Shown here piece after piece: positions 5,179 to 6,282 of a stretch of 6,282 bases of DNA (positions are counted from its first letter, which is position 1; each line of letters begins with the position of its first letter). The position numbers and the translations under genes are program-made. The notes beneath the pieces were generated by a model, which ran no database searches, was not told the DNA's origin, and was given only the letters and a program-made list of their open reading frames with translations. The stretch is from positions 1 through 6,282 of the forward strand of contig CALJMC010000080.1 of the NCBI GenBank assembly GCA_937982385.1, written 5' to 3'. This DNA is from an uncultured Rickettsiales bacterium (GTDB taxonomy: Bacteria; Pseudomonadota; Alphaproteobacteria; Rickettsiales; UBA998).

Positions 5179-6282
5179 ATGACGAAGTCTAAAGAATCCA
5201 AAAACACGAGATATTGCTCATTCTGTGGAAAGAGCGAACACGAGGTGCGCAAGCTTATTGCAGGACCAACCGTGTTTATCTGTGATGAATGTGTGGAGCT
5301 TTGCACCGATATCATCCGTACCGCTGATAAAACAAGTGTGGTGCAAGATGATGATGAGTTAGTGTCACCAAAGGAATTGTGCAAATTCCTTGATGAATAT
5401 GTCATCGGACAGCATGAAGCGAAAAAAGTTCTCTCTGTAGCGGTGTATAACCACTATAAACGTGTTGCGCTTATGGAGAAAGGTAGCGACATCGAGCTCG
5501 CTAAGTCTAATATCCTTCTGTTGGGCCCTACTGGTTGTGGTAAAACATTGTTAGCGCAAACATTGGCGCGTGTATTGGATGTTCCATTCACTATGGCTGA
5601 TGCGACGACGCTTACTGAAGCGGGTTATGTGGGTGAGGATGTCGAGAACATCATTCTACGCTTGCTACAATCTGCTGATTATAATGTAGAGCGTGCGCAA
5701 CGTGGTATTGTGTATGTCGATGAGGTGGATAAAATCTCTCGTAAGTCTGACAATCCATCTATTACGCGTGATGTATCAGGTGAGGGCGTGCAGCAAGCAC
5801 TTCTCAAAATTATGGAAGGAACCGTTGCTTCCGTACCGCCTCAAGGTGGTCGTAAACATCCGCAACAAGAGTTCCTACAGGTTGATACAGCTAATATCCT
5901 CTTTATCTGCGGTGGTGCATTTGCTGGGCTCGATAAAGTAGTCGCGTCTCGCGACAAAGGTTCGTCCATTGGTTTTGGTGCTGACGTGCGCAGTGAAAAC
6001 GAGAAAACGATTGGTGAGTTGCTTTCAGAAGTATTGCCAGAAGATTTGGTGAAATATGGTTTGATTCCAGAGTTTATCGGGCGTTTGCCAGTTATCGCTT
6101 CATTGACTGACCTTGATGAAAGCGCACTTGTTCAAATTCTCACTGAGCCTAAGAACGCGCTTGTGAAGCAATATCAGAAACTCTTCGAGATGGATGGCAA
6201 AGAGCTGACCTTCAAGGAAGATGCTCTCATTGCGATTGCTGAGAAGGCTATTTTACGTAAAACGGGTGCACGTGGTTTGCGT
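5179..6282 (+). CDS. clpX: ATP-dependent Clp protease ATPase subunit ClpX (partial, runs off the right edge)
   Basis: ClpX is the AAA+ unfoldase that feeds substrates into ClpP in the cytoplasm. The visible 368 residues of a family length near 420 are intact. The N-terminal zinc-binding domain has cysteines at 13, 16, 35 and 38 (CSFC and CDEC). Walker A is GPTGCGKT (116-123), the pore loop GYVG is at 149-152, and Walker B is IVYVDE (D181, E182). The RKH pore loop is at 225-227, and the ClpP-binding IGF loop is present (264-266), so it should act with ClpP. The sensor-2 motif GARGLR is the last thing before the edge. The C-terminal small domain lies outside the window. It is divergent from fliF and has its own promoter. 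In many bacteria clpX follows clpP; here a 540-bp region and a flagellar operon lie upstream instead. In Caulobacter ClpXP degrades CtrA, which makes the neighbouring CtrA-type box notable. Confidence 0.98.
   Translation, partial: MTKSKESKNTRYCSFCGKSEHEVRKLIAGPTVFICDECVELCTDIIRTADKTSVVQDDDELVSPKELCKFLDEYVIGQHEAKKVLSVAVYNHYKRVALMEKGSDIELAKSNILLLGPTGCGKTLLAQTLARVLDVPFTMADATTLTEAGYVGEDVENIILRLLQSADYNVERAQRGIVYVDEVDKISRKSDNPSITRDVSGEGVQQALLKIMEGTVASVPPQGGRKHPQQEFLQVDTANILFICGGAFAGLDKVVASRDKGSSIGFGADVRSENEKTIGELLSEVLPEDLVKYGLIPEFIGRLPVIASLTDLDESALVQILTEPKNALVKQYQKLFEMDGKELTFKEDALIAIAEKAILRKTGARGLR

Overview
The window most likely comes from an alphaproteobacterium of moderate GC content, close to half by eye. 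Three things suggest this: the gene order fliF-fliG-fliH-fliN followed by a MotA-family gene, the alphaproteobacterial style of FliG (ending in LVY) and FliH (FlbE-like), and a perfect CtrA-type box (TTAA-N7-TTAAC) in front of fliF. Lineage below class is not resolvable from the sequence alone; a Rhodospirillales-like or Micavibrio-like relative is a guess.

Layout. Positions 4638 down to about 88 form a tight minus-strand flagellar operon. In transcription order it encodes FliF (MS ring), FliG (C-ring torque protein), FliH/FlbE (export ATPase regulator), FliN (C-ring/export docking) and a MotA-family stator subunit. Gaps are 3 to 47 bp and every gene has a recognisable Shine-Dalgarno sequence. 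Together they encode the MS ring, most of the switch and a stator subunit, plus an export accessory protein. Positions 4639-5178 are a 540-bp divergent intergenic region with a CtrA box, a 17-bp palindrome, a cluster of TGTAAC elements and a good housekeeping-type promoter for clpX. clpX runs on the plus strand from 5179 off the right edge (368 residues, intact as far as it goes); there is no clpP beside it here.

The oddest spot is at the left edge. The MotA reading loses all family similarity after residue 194 (position 88), in the middle of its conserved ...VALLTT(LYG) motif. The remaining 85 bp, read on the plus strand, instead encode what looks like an internal piece of a TolC-family outer-membrane efflux protein that also stops mid-motif. 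Two unrelated genes facing each other are joined within a few bases with no mobile element between, so this is either a real rearrangement or an assembly chimera at a contig end. I think the chimera is more likely.

I see no previously undescribed system. The most biologically interesting point is the shared control region between a putative CtrA-controlled flagellar operon and clpX, whose product (as ClpXP) degrades CtrA in Caulobacter.
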